NCBI GenBank assembly: GCA_035063885.1
Contig: JAPSFM010000060.1
Location: 1-29,410, forward strand
From: CAADGY01 sp900696665
GTDB taxonomy: Bacteria > Acidobacteriota > Terriglobia > Bryobacterales > Bryobacteraceae
Direction: 5' to 3'
Length of the DNA stretch: 29,410 bases
Both the position numbers and the translations under genes were made by a program. Below the pieces are notes generated by a model. The model saw only the letters and a list, made by a program, of their open reading frames with translations, was not told the origin of the DNA and did no database searches. Shown here one piece after another: positions 8,046 to 15,971 of this stretch; the stretch's first letter is position 1; the number at the start of each line of letters is the position of its first letter.

Positions 8046-9659
8046 ATGGATCTTCCCTCACGCATCGGCAAATACGAGTTGCTCGAATACCTCGGCGGCG
8101 GAATGGCGCGTGTCTATAAGGCGCGCGATACCGTCATCGGACGAATTGTGGCGCTGAAGCTTCTGACCGAGAGCGGCGCGGCGGACCCGGAGGCGAAGGC
8201 GCGTTTTTTGCAGGAAGTGAAGATGGCGGGCAACGTCACACACGAGAACGTCATCAGCATCTTCGACTACGGCGAAGAACAGGGCCGCCCGTTCATTGTG
8301 ATGGAATTCCTCACCGGCACGGACCTCCGGAACGCGATTCGCGACGGCCAGACCGGTTCTCTCGAGGACAGGCTCCGCATTGCGCTCCAGGTTGCTCGTG
8401 CGCTGGAATACACCCATTCGAAGAAGATTATCCATCGCGACATCAAGCCTGAAAACATTAACCTGGATCCGGGCGGCCGGGCCAAACTGATGGATTTCGG
8501 CATCGCCAAGTCCGATGATCTGAAGCTGACCAAGACCGGCTTTGCACTCGGCACACCCTACTACATGGCGCCCGAACAGGTACTGGGCAAGCCGGCCACG
8601 GGACTGGTTGACGTCTACGCTTTCGGCATTCTCTTATACGAACTGCTGACCGGTGTCAAACCCGTACAGGGCGATACCATCGAACGGCTGTTCTACATCA
8701 TCCTCCACGAGCCGATAAACATGCAGCCTTTGGCGGATGCGAATATTCCCGAGCGCATCCGCAATGTCATCGCACGCTGCACGGCGAAGGACCCGTCCCA
8801 ACGGATACAGAGCTTTCGCGAGATCCGCCAGGAGCTCGAAGACGTCACAGAACCGCCGAAGCCGGCGGCCGGCGGCGGGAAGCCGGTCCGCAGATCGCTT
8901 ATTCTCGGCGCCCTGATTCTGGTGGCCGCTTCGTTATTCGGGATTTTCCTGGCGCTTCGCCAGCGGGCCCCGGTGGAACAGGGGCTCCCCGCGACGCTCT
9001 CCACGCCTACGGGCGAAATGGTTCTGGTTCCCGCCGGAGCGTTTCTGTTTGGCGAAGACCGCACGAGCGTCAACCTGCCCGCTTACTATATCGACAGGAC
9101 GGAGGTAACGAACGCCGCCTGGGCGGAATTCTGCCGGCAAACAGGACGGCGTCCGCCGGCGAGCTTCCCAGAAGACCGGCCGGATTATCCGGTTGTGAAC
9201 ATCAGTTTTCACGACGCACAGGCGTTCGCCGCCTGGGCGGGGAAGCGTCTGCCCACCATGCAGGAATGGGAAAAAGCGGCGCGCGGGACGGACGGGCGCG
9301 ACTTCCCATGGGGCTCTACAGCGGACCCCCAACTGGCGAATGTTTCCGACAACACGGCTTTGGCGGTTAAAGGCATTATGCCCGCGACCGCCTTTCCGCC
9401 GGGCGCCAGCCCGTTCACAGCGCTGAATATGGCGGGAAACGTCTGGGAACTGGTGGATGATGCGCGGGCGCCCAGTGCGCGAGCGATCGAGAGTTTCGCG
9501 AATCTGAGCCCCCCGCCTACGGCCGGTGAGCCCTGGCGGGTAATTCGAGGTGGAGCTTGGGATGTGCCTCTCCGGAATTGCGTCACTTACGAATGGGCGT
9601 CGGTGCCGGCCCGTCTCACACAACCGAATATCGGATTCCGTTGCGTTAAAAATCCTTGA
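8046..9659 (+). CDS. Ser/Thr kinase fused to periplasmic FGE-sulfatase domain (PpkA-like)
   Basis: The 537-residue product starts at the ATG at 8046, where the kinase fold begins (IGKYELLEYLGGGMARVY) and 5 bp after the previous stop; the frame is open further upstream but only over the preceding gene. Kinase domain is about residues 8-265 with Lys38, HRD 130-132, DFG 150-152 and APE. A membrane helix lies at 284-304. Residues 322-535 form a formylglycine-generating-enzyme/SUMF1-like domain: TEVTNAAWAEF, KRLPTMQEWEKAAR, NMAGNVWEL, and RGGAW...IGFRCV at the end. Of the two cysteines that bind copper in true FGE, only the second position appears to be Cys, so the domain is probably a ligand-binding or structural module. 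Kinase-FGE fusions are known among T6SS PpkA-like proteins and chlamydial Pkn1. Confidence 0.93.
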   Translation: MDLPSRIGKYELLEYLGGGMARVYKARDTVIGRIVALKLLTESGAADPEAKARFLQEVKMAGNVTHENVISIFDYGEEQGRPFIVMEFLTGTDLRNAIRDGQTGSLEDRLRIALQVARALEYTHSKKIIHRDIKPENINLDPGGRAKLMDFGIAKSDDLKLTKTGFALGTPYYMAPEQVLGKPATGLVDVYAFGILLYELLTGVKPVQGDTIERLFYIILHEPINMQPLADANIPERIRNVIARCTAKDPSQRIQSFREIRQELEDVTEPPKPAAGGGKPVRRSLILGALILVAASLFGIFLALRQRAPVEQGLPATLSTPTGEMVLVPAGAFLFGEDRTSVNLPAYYIDRTEVTNAAWAEFCRQTGRRPPASFPEDRPDYPVVNISFHDAQAFAAWAGKRLPTMQEWEKAARGTDGRDFPWGSTADPQLANVSDNTALAVKGIMPATAFPPGASPFTALNMAGNVWELVDDARAPSARAIESFANLSPPPTAGEPWRVIRGGAWDVPLRNCVTYEWASVPARLTQPNIGFRCVKNP

Positions 9660-9818
9660 GCGGCAAGTTAAGCATCAACTGAGGATGAAGCGTCACTCTC
9701 TAAGGCTTTTTCAATTTCACAAATCTTCACACAGACGGCTTGACATAACCCGCATAACACGTGTGTTTAGCTCTATCCAACCTCGATTTTTTCTGCCGAG
9801 CCTTCGGCGTAAGCAACT

Positions 9819-9889
9819 GAGGGTATCGTCCCTGCATTCTTGCACATGACGAAGTATCACTGTAGAAACCGTACTACGGCGATACCCTC
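9819..9889. repeat. 10-bp inverted repeat with 51-bp loop
   Basis: GAGGGTATCG at 9819-9828 is matched perfectly by CGATACCCTC at 9880-9889. The pair lies in the AT-rich non-coding stretch 9660-10027 between the FGE-kinase gene and the cysteine-rich gene, about 80 bp upstream of a promoter-like sequence. It could be a two-site operator or the ends of a small decayed element. No protein-coding frame is supported in 9660-10027. Confidence 0.55.
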
Positions 9890-9969
9890 TTTACCAGCCG
9901 AAACGCATTGAGACAAAAAGGCTTTATGGCATAATTCTCAAATTTTGTAAGGGCTCTAACAGATTTATC

Positions 9970-9998
9970 TTGACAACGAAATAAAACGACCTCATTAT
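9970..9998 (+). promoter_or_regulatory. Sigma-70-like promoter of the cysteine-rich protein gene
   Basis: A perfect TTGACA (9970-9975) is followed after 17 bp by CATTAT (9993-9998; 4 of 6 match to TATAAT). The surrounding sequence is strongly A+T rich, and GAGGTG (10014-10019) lies downstream as a ribosome binding site. This is the clearest promoter in the window. Confidence 0.65.
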
Positions 9999-10039
9999 CT
10001 TTTTAACTAAAAAGAGGTGCAGCGACGATCAATCGCCAA

Positions 10040-10390
10040 TTGTCGGTTTCGTGGATCGTAACTTCTTTGTGCCTACTGCTGCTTGTCCCCCCTTCAGGGC
10101 AATGGGACCCCTGCGAGATTGCGTGGTGCGACTGGTCTGGCTCATGTCCGAGCGACAACTACTGGAGCGGCAACCGCTACAATATCTATTGCATGGACCC
10201 AATCGGGTTCTATCAATGCGGTACTATTAGTTGCTGTCCTCAACCGGATGAAGTTTGCTGCACTACGGATTTCCGGTGTGCGGATACCAGCACAAGCTCA
10301 AAATGCACGATTGAGTGCTATTGTGACGGTTGGGCGGAGGACATCTTGGTCACCTTGAACGCGCCACTGACCCTCCGCGCCCGCAGGTGA
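10040..10390 (+). CDS. Small secreted cysteine-rich protein, family not recognised
   Basis: The 116-residue frame has a hydrophobic N-terminal segment (about residues 4-18) ending near PPSG, as in a Sec signal peptide. It is followed by about 75 residues containing 13 cysteines (25, 30, 36, 51, 60, 65, 66, 73, 74, 80, 89, 93, 95), with two CC pairs and many aromatics and acids, then a short basic tail. This suggests a disulfide-rich exported protein. The start is uncertain: the TTG at 10040 is about 20 nt from the GAGGTG at 10014-10019, whereas the in-frame ATC at 10028 has ideal spacing and adds Asn-Arg before the hydrophobic stretch, giving a better signal peptide. An own promoter and AT-rich upstream DNA suggest an independently acquired gene. 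I recognise no family and propose no activity. Confidence 0.6.
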   Translation: MSVSWIVTSLCLLLLVPPSGQWDPCEIAWCDWSGSCPSDNYWSGNRYNIYCMDPIGFYQCGTISCCPQPDEVCCTTDFRCADTSTSSKCTIECYCDGWAEDILVTLNAPLTLRARR

Positions 10391-10622
10391 GCGATGGCGG
10401 CCATCAACGCGGAACATGAAATTGTCGAGCAGCCATAACAGGGCAGCATTGTCCGGCGCCAATTAGCAGCGGCGCTGGCGGACGTCAGCCGTTTCGGTTT
10501 CAACACACACGCGCACGCCCGTGTCATCGACCCGAGCAAGCGTCAACACTTACGGTACCCGCTTCGAGCATGGGCAGCCGTTCGGAGGAAGCCAACGGAC
10601 GCGGCCCGTCTGTTGCTAGCAA

Positions 10623-11762
10623 TCACAGTGCGGAGAGGAGCGCCGCGATCATTGCCGTTCTATCCGCAATGCGATTGGTGAGGATGCTTTCGTTCAACGC
10701 ATGAGCTCCTTCTCCGACGCCTCCGAGGCCATCGAGCGTGGGAATGCCGAGCGCCGCGGTGAAATTTCCGTCCGAGCCGCCGCCGGTGCTGGATTCAGCG
10801 ATATCCATGCCGATAGTCTTCCCGAGGTCGCGTGCGCGGCGGAACAGTTCGAGACCGGCGCGCGAGCGCTCCATGGGCGGGCGGTTTACTCCTCCTTCGA
10901 CTGTCAAGCGGCACCGTTTATCGATAGGCCGCAGCGACCGGAATTTGCGTTCGAGGCCGGCCCCGTCGTTCCGGCGAACGAATCGGAAATCGACATCAGC
11001 AGAAGCTTCATCGGCCACCACGTTGCTCCGCGACCCACCGCGGATGACTCCCGGATTCACCGTGATACCGCGATCGAGATCGGTGAAACCGGCGATGACG
11101 GCGATCTGTTGGGCAAGCTCGACAATCGCGCTCGCGCCCGCCGCGAAATCGACGCCCGCGTGAGAAGCCCGGCCGGCAACGAGGATCTTGAATCCTCCGA
11201 TGCCTTTCCGCGCGGTCTTCAGCTTCCCTTCCAGTCCGGTGCCCGGTTCCAGAACCAGCACGGCGGCGCTGCGGCGGGCCTCCCGCTCCGTGAGAGGCCG
11301 CGAGCTGTCACTGCCAACCTCTTCATCGGCATTGAGCAACAGCACAACGCGCCGGGAGACAGGGATATCGAGCTCCCGCAGCGCGCGTGCCGCCTGGACA
11401 GCGAACGCAATGCCCGACTTCATGTCGAGCACGCCCGGACCCCACAGACGCCCGTCACGCTCCCGGAAAGGCATCCGGGCTAGCGTGCCCAGTGGCCACA
11501 CCGTGTCAGAGTGGCCGAGTAACAAAAGCTGCTTGGTCTTGCAGCGTCCTGGAAGCCGGAATTCGAGGCGGAGGTGACGCCCGAATGTCCCACCGGGGTA
11601 AGTGCGGATCTCGGCCTCCCCCTGGACCTCGGCGGCGAGAAGATCGACAAAGCGGTTGACCGCACCCGCGTCATCGGTGGGCGATTCGCATTCCACCAGC
11701 CGCCGGATGAGCGCCACGGTTTCCTGCTGCTTCCCCTGCACGTGCGAAAGGATCTTTTTCAT
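10623..11762 (-). CDS. M20 family metallopeptidase (carboxypeptidase G2-like)
   Basis: The 379-residue product carries the M20 zinc-peptidase signatures in order: GHSDTV (His84, Asp86), GPGVLDMKSG (Asp113, bridging metal ligand), ADEEVGS (Glu147 general base, Glu148 metal ligand), RASHAG in the lid/dimerisation domain, and GEGAHALNE near the C-terminus (metal-binding His). The overall pattern, with YPGGTFG early and GGGSDGN late, is closest to glutamate carboxypeptidase/CPDG2-type enzymes that cleave C-terminal amino acids from peptides or folates. The exact substrate cannot be told from sequence. No signal peptide is seen. It is divergent from fabZ, with 23 bp between the start codons. The 230-bp gap on its 3' side (10391-10622) holds nothing I can support. 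Confidence 0.9.
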   Translation of the reverse strand: MKKILSHVQGKQQETVALIRRLVECESPTDDAGAVNRFVDLLAAEVQGEAEIRTYPGGTFGRHLRLEFRLPGRCKTKQLLLLGHSDTVWPLGTLARMPFRERDGRLWGPGVLDMKSGIAFAVQAARALRELDIPVSRRVVLLLNADEEVGSDSSRPLTEREARRSAAVLVLEPGTGLEGKLKTARKGIGGFKILVAGRASHAGVDFAAGASAIVELAQQIAVIAGFTDLDRGITVNPGVIRGGSRSNVVADEASADVDFRFVRRNDGAGLERKFRSLRPIDKRCRLTVEGGVNRPPMERSRAGLELFRRARDLGKTIGMDIAESSTGGGSDGNFTAALGIPTLDGLGGVGEGAHALNESILTNRIADRTAMIAALLSAL

Positions 11763-11785
11763 CGCTGTTATAATAGCGGGTCTAA
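11763..11785. promoter_or_regulatory. Compact divergent promoter with palindrome (M20 peptidase / fabZ)
   Basis: Only 23 bp separate the two start codons. Positions 11763-11778 form an imperfect palindrome (CGCT, TTATAA core, AGCG; 14 of 16 positions symmetric). It contains TATAAT on the plus strand (11769-11774) and TATTAT on the minus strand, so it may serve as a -10 element in both directions. No good -35 is visible for either strand. Transcripts starting from these boxes would have very short leaders. Confidence 0.45.
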
Positions 11786-12250
11786 ATGGCCATTCTGGAT
11801 AATGAAGCGATCCGGCGGATTTTGCCGCACCGCTATCCCATGTTGCTTGTCGACCGGATCATCGAGATCGACGCGGAGCGGATCGTCGGCATCAAGAACG
11901 TGACCGCGAACGAACCTTTTTTTACTGGGCACTTTCCGGAATTTCCTGTCATGCCCGGCGTGCTGATCGTAGAGGCGATGGCGCAGGTGGCGGGTGTTCT
12001 GGTACTGCGCCAGATGGAAGACCGCGACAGCAAGCTGGTATTCCTGGCATCCATCGAAGAGGCGAAGTTCCGCAGGCCCGTGCTGCCCGGCGATCAGCTC
12101 CGGATCGAGATGAAGGTTGGAAAGCGCAAGGCGACTGTGGCGAAAATGTACGGCCAGGCAACGGTGGACGGCGTGGTTGTCGCCGAAGCACAGGTAATGT
12201 GCAAACTCGCCGACAAGGAACCGGCGGCCGCGGCACAAGCAACTCCCTAG
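11786..12250 (+). CDS. fabZ: 3-hydroxyacyl-ACP dehydratase FabZ
   Basis: The 154-residue hot-dog-fold protein has LPHRYPMLLVD (residues 13-23) and the active-site block GHFPEFPVMPGVLIVEAMAQ (48-67), with catalytic His49 and Glu63. FabZ dehydrates beta-hydroxyacyl-ACP in fatty acid synthesis. It competes with LpxA for hydroxyacyl-ACP, which explains the common fabZ-lpxA linkage seen here (7-bp gap to lpxA). Length is standard. The C-terminal tail is Ala-rich. Confidence 0.97.
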   Translation: MAILDNEAIRRILPHRYPMLLVDRIIEIDAERIVGIKNVTANEPFFTGHFPEFPVMPGVLIVEAMAQVAGVLVLRQMEDRDSKLVFLASIEEAKFRRPVLPGDQLRIEMKVGKRKATVAKMYGQATVDGVVVAEAQVMCKLADKEPAAAAQATP

Positions 12251-12257
12251 CGCGCCG

Positions 12258-13034
12258 ATGCCGGTTCATCCAACCGCGATTGTAGACACAAAGTCCCGCA
12301 TTGCGGATACAGCCGAGATAGGGCCCTTCTGCATCGTCGGGCCGGAAGTGGAGATTGGACCCGGAACCCGCCTGATGGCCCATGTCTACATCGAGGGGCC
12401 AACATGGATCGGCCAGGATAATATCTTCTATCCCTACTCGACCGTGGGCGTCGCGTCGCAGGACCTGAAGTATCGGGGCGAGCGCGCGGAAACCCGAATC
12501 GGGGACCGGAACAAAATCCGTGAATTCGTCACGATACACCGCGGCACGGAAGGCGGAGGGCTGGTGACATCTATCGGTGTGGATAACCTGCTGATGGCCT
12601 ACGTGCATGTGGCGCACGATGTATCGATCGGCAACCACTGCGTTCTCGCCAATGCGGTGACATTCGGCGGACATGTCCGGGTGGATGACTGGGCGGTCAT
12701 CGGAGCCTTTTCGGGTGTTCACCAGTTTTGCCGCGTGGGCCGCCACGCCATGATCGGCGGCTATAGTGTGATTACGCAGGATGTGCTGCCGTTCTCTATG
12801 ACCGTGGCGCCGCGCGAGAACAAAGTGTTCGGGGCAAACCGCACAGGCCTCGAGCGGCGCGGTTTTTCCCCGGAAACGATTGAACACCTGCAAACCGCCT
12901 TGCGGCTGCTGACACGCTCCGGCCTGAACACCACGCAGGCGATGGAGCGCATTTCCAGGGAGGTGCCCGCCGGTCCCGAACTGGATGAACTGCTGGCGTT
13001 CATACGCTCCTCCGAGCGCGGCATCGTGAAATGA
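12258..13034 (+). CDS. lpxA: UDP-N-acetylglucosamine acyltransferase LpxA
   Basis: The 258-residue product has hexapeptide repeats of a left-handed beta-helix (residues 5-180) with the catalytic His at 120 in VHVAHDVSIGNH, plus HQFCRVGRHAMIGG and QDVLPFSM, followed by a helical C-terminal domain. LpxA transfers the 3-hydroxyacyl chain from ACP to UDP-GlcNAc (or the 3-amino sugar analogue), the first step of lipid A synthesis in the cytoplasm. Its stop overlaps the start of lpxI by 4 bp (ATGA), so they are translationally coupled. The usual lpxD is not next to it. Confidence 0.97.
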   Translation: MPVHPTAIVDTKSRIADTAEIGPFCIVGPEVEIGPGTRLMAHVYIEGPTWIGQDNIFYPYSTVGVASQDLKYRGERAETRIGDRNKIREFVTIHRGTEGGGLVTSIGVDNLLMAYVHVAHDVSIGNHCVLANAVTFGGHVRVDDWAVIGAFSGVHQFCRVGRHAMIGGYSVITQDVLPFSMTVAPRENKVFGANRTGLERRGFSPETIEHLQTALRLLTRSGLNTTQAMERISREVPAGPELDELLAFIRSSERGIVK

Positions 13035-13846
13035 AATACGGGCTGATTGCGGGCAACGGACGGTTCCCGCTGCTCGCGCTGGAGGCGGCGCGGCAGATGG
13101 GAGACGAAGTTGTCGCGGTGGCAATCCGGGAAGAAGCCTCGAAAGAAGTGGAAGCGCTGGCCGCGCGCTGCTATTGGATCTCGTTGGGTGAACTGAGCCG
13201 CCTCATCGAAATCCTGAAGAGTGAAGGAATCAGCGAACTCGTAATGGCGGGACAGGTGAAGCATGCCAGCATCTTTTCGTCGATTCGCCCCGACTGGCGT
13301 CTGTTCAAGCTGTTGGCCTCCCTCGGAACCCGGAACACCGATTCCCTCATCCTGGGCGTAGCGAAAGTACTGGAAGACGAGGGGATCTGTCTCACCGATT
13401 CCACGCGGGTACTGAAGCCGCTGCTGGCGGCGGAAGGCAACCTGACCAGCCGGAAGCCGGATAGCGACGAACAGGCCGATATTGAGTATGGACGCCGTGT
13501 GGCGAACGCGCTGGCCGGTTTCGACGTGGGACAAAGCGTTGCCATTTCCGGGCGGGCTTGTGTGGCGCTCGAAGCGATGGAAGGCACCGACGCGATGCTG
13601 GAACGTGCCGCCACGCTGGTGAACGGCCGCCCCCTGCGCCTGATTAAAGTATCGCGCAGGAGGAAGCATCTGCTGTTCGACGTCCCGGTGGCGGGCCCCG
13701 GGACGGTCGCCACCATGCTCCGGACCGGGACAACAGCCCTCGCGGTGGACGCCAACCGCACGCTGCTGCTGGATAAAGAGGAAATGCTCAGCCGCGCCGA
13801 AGAGGCCGGTCTCGCGGTGATTGGCATTCTTCCGGACGAGCCGTAA
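13031..13846 (+). CDS. lpxI: UDP-2,3-diacylglucosamine pyrophosphatase LpxI
   Basis: The 271-residue product matches LpxI (DUF1009): GLIAGNGRFPLLA at the start, VMAGQVKHASIF around residues 72-83, DVGQSVAISGR, EAMEGTDAM, and DVPVAGPGT at 217-225, where Asp217 sits where the family's essential aspartate is expected. LpxI hydrolyses UDP-2,3-diacylglucosamine to lipid X and UMP in bacteria lacking LpxH. Its position directly after lpxA is the classic LpxI context. A 62-bp gap separates it from the next gene. Confidence 0.95.
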   Translation: MKYGLIAGNGRFPLLALEAARQMGDEVVAVAIREEASKEVEALAARCYWISLGELSRLIEILKSEGISELVMAGQVKHASIFSSIRPDWRLFKLLASLGTRNTDSLILGVAKVLEDEGICLTDSTRVLKPLLAAEGNLTSRKPDSDEQADIEYGRRVANALAGFDVGQSVAISGRACVALEAMEGTDAMLERAATLVNGRPLRLIKVSRRRKHLLFDVPVAGPGTVATMLRTGTTALAVDANRTLLLDKEEMLSRAEEAGLAVIGILPDEP

Positions 13847-13908
13847 GGACGCGGGCTGCCATACGTGGCAGGAATCGCATGATATCGTTTGAGGCGAGGA
13901 GGAACCAA

Positions 13909-14859
13909 GTGAGTAAGATCCGCATGGCCGTCGTGGGCGCCGGGGAGTTTGGCAGGAATCATATCAGGGTCATCGCCGAGAACCCCCGTGCCGAACTGAC
14001 CGCCATTATGGATACCGATGCCGCGCGCGCCGGCGAATTGGCGAAGCAGTTCCACTGCACTGGCACTGAGGACTTGGCGGAAATTGCGGCTCTGGCCGAT
14101 GCTGCGGTGGTAGCGGTTCCCACCACCGCGCACAGCGAGACAGGCATCCGGCTGATGGAGATGGGCTTGCATGTGCTAGTGGAGAAACCCATCGCGGACA
14201 ATCTTGCCAGCGCCCGAGAACTGGTCCACGTTGCGGAACGAACCGGCAGAATCCTACAAGTCGGGCATCTGGAGCGGTTTAACCCCGCCGTGACAGCACT
14301 GACGAAAGCCGTCACCCTTCCCTTGTTTTTTGAAGTACATCGCATGAGCGTGTTCACACCGAGAAGCCTGGACATCGACGTGGTGTTGGACCTGATGATT
14401 CACGATCTTGACATCGTGCTGTCTCTGGTTGGGGAGATGCCGGAGGAGATCCGGGCGGCCGGGCTATCTATTCTGTCGGGGAAAGTGGATATCGCGAATG
14501 TTCGTCTCGCCTTTCCGGGCGGATGCGTGGCGAATCTGACGGCCAGCCGCGTGTCGACGGAGCGGGTCCGGAAATTGCGCCTTTTCCAGCCGGAACAATA
14601 CATTTCCGCCGATTATACACGGCAGGAAGCCGTGGCCTTTTCGGTTTCTAAAAACCGGCAGATCTCTTTTAATAAGTTGCCGGTTACCGCGGGAGAGCCG
14701 CTTCAATTCGAAATCGAATCGTTCCTGGAAAGCATCCAAAAAGGGGTGAGACCCATGGTTTCCGGCGAAGAAGCGCTGCTAGCGCTGGAAGTAGCCGTGG
14801 CGATTCTTGATAAAATTGAGGAGCATTCGAAAGCGGTTGCGAAGGCCTTGGCGCACTGA
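13909..14859 (+). CDS. Gfo/Idh/MocA family NAD(P)-dependent oxidoreductase, lipid A cluster
   Basis: I choose the GTG at 13909 as start because AGGAGG (13897-13902) lies 6 nt before it; an in-frame ATG at 13879 would place that site inside the gene. The 316-residue product has the N-terminal Rossmann motif VVGAGEFGRNH, EKPIADN with the conserved Lys, GHLERFNP, and DLMIHDLDIV typical of the family. It resembles the dehydrogenase found next to lpxA/lpxI in many bacteria. In species whose lipid A contains 2,3-diaminoglucose, such an enzyme (GnnA) oxidises UDP-GlcNAc at C3 for the transaminase GnnB. No GnnB is present in this window, so the substrate remains open. Confidence 0.88.
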   Translation: MSKIRMAVVGAGEFGRNHIRVIAENPRAELTAIMDTDAARAGELAKQFHCTGTEDLAEIAALADAAVVAVPTTAHSETGIRLMEMGLHVLVEKPIADNLASARELVHVAERTGRILQVGHLERFNPAVTALTKAVTLPLFFEVHRMSVFTPRSLDIDVVLDLMIHDLDIVLSLVGEMPEEIRAAGLSILSGKVDIANVRLAFPGGCVANLTASRVSTERVRKLRLFQPEQYISADYTRQEAVAFSVSKNRQISFNKLPVTAGEPLQFEIESFLESIQKGVRPMVSGEEALLALEVAVAILDKIEEHSKAVAKALAH

Positions 14860-14900
14860 TCCGGCAACCTCCGCTCACCACGTTACGTCTGAGTCTTTCC

Positions 14901-15968
14901 ATGGCTACTCGGCTTCAGTCTATTCCGGCTGACCGCGAGGAGTTGAAACTTCTTCCGGAAGTGGACCGCTCCAACGCCTGGAAAAGCGGGATTCGGGCGG
15001 CGGGTGCTTCGATTACGGCACACCTTGTCCTGGTCGCCGCCCTACTTTCACTTCCGCCGCAAACCCGGCGCGCTGTCTCCGAGCCCGATGAGACTCTGGT
15101 GTCCCGCCAATATACCCCGTTGGTAGCGCCACCGTTTGAATTGACGCAGCGTGAGCCGAACCGTGGAAAAATCAGCAAAGAAGTGGACTTAGAAGCACTG
15201 ACGCCGCGTCCGCGAATACAGGTTCCGGCATTGCCACCGGGCCGCCGGACCGCGCAGCGCCAGTTCTCCTTACCGGGCGAGACAAAAGAGACACAGCGCC
15301 CCACAGTGGTTCCAGCACCGCCCAAGATCCAAGCCGAGGAATCCAGAGTGGCACAAGTGGCGCCTCCAGGCGGGAGCCGATTACTGCCCGCGCCGCCGCC
15401 TCAACCTCCGCCGGAAGAAAAGCCTAAATTGGCATTTGAGAAGCCTGGAGCGGGGGGTCCGGGACCGAGCGCTCCGAATGTTCCCCTAGCGGTTCCAGGG
15501 CGTTCCGTGGATGAAGCGGTCCGAAGCGTGGCGCGCAGCGGAGGGGTGGGTGCCGGACTCATCGTCGGTGACGTCGAGGGAGCAGGTGGCATCGGCGAGG
15601 CCTTGAGCATAAATCCCACCCGCGGCCGGAGCGGCAGCAACATTGAACTGCTGAGCGACCCTATGGGCGTTGATTTCCGGCCTTACCTGATCAAAGTGCT
15701 CTCCGCTGTGCGGCGCAACTGGTTCGCCGTCATTCCCGAGAGCGCCAAATTCGGGCGCAGAGGCAAGGTGATCATCCAGTTCGCCATCAGCCGGGAAGGT
15801 GACGTCCCAAAACTGGTGATCGCCGTGCCTTCGGGGGCCGACGCGCTGGACCGCGCGGCGGTGGCCGGTATCAGCGCGTCCAATCCTTTTCCCCCGCTCC
15901 CCGCCGAATACCGCGGCGATCAGGTTCGCCTGCAACTGTCTTTCTTCTACAACATGAGCAGGAACTGA
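14901..15968 (+). CDS. TonB/TolA-type energy transducer, TonB C-terminal domain protein
   Basis: The 355-residue product has a short cytoplasmic N-terminus, one membrane helix at about residues 34-52, a long Pro/Glu/Gln-rich periplasmic linker (about 55-215, with tracts such as PAPPPQPPPEEKPK), a Gly-rich segment, and a C-terminal TonB/TolA-like domain from about 255 (YLIKVLSAVRRNW, GKVIIQFAISREGDVP, LDRAAVAGISASNPFPPLP). The C-terminal pattern suits proteins that transmit proton-motive force from ExbBD/TolQR to the outer membrane. No exbB/tolQ neighbour is present. No clear ribosome binding site precedes the ATG. Confidence 0.85.
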   Translation: MATRLQSIPADREELKLLPEVDRSNAWKSGIRAAGASITAHLVLVAALLSLPPQTRRAVSEPDETLVSRQYTPLVAPPFELTQREPNRGKISKEVDLEALTPRPRIQVPALPPGRRTAQRQFSLPGETKETQRPTVVPAPPKIQAEESRVAQVAPPGGSRLLPAPPPQPPPEEKPKLAFEKPGAGGPGPSAPNVPLAVPGRSVDEAVRSVARSGGVGAGLIVGDVEGAGGIGEALSINPTRGRSGSNIELLSDPMGVDFRPYLIKVLSAVRRNWFAVIPESAKFGRRGKVIIQFAISREGDVPKLVIAVPSGADALDRAAVAGISASNPFPPLPAEYRGDQVRLQLSFFYNMSRN

Positions 15969-15971
15969 CGG

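Noticed and set aside
6766..8061. Long minus-strand frame opposite kinase 1
   Set aside because: Antisense shadow of a clear kinase gene; no motifs.
9795..9808. GCCGA/TCGGC hairpin near a T-run as terminator of the kinase operon
   Set aside because: The T-run lies before the stem on the plus strand and would be an A-run on the minus strand, so neither direction gives a terminator.
10318..10539. 73-residue minus-strand frame beside the cysteine-rich gene
   Set aside because: Overlaps the better supported gene, has no ribosome binding site or motif.
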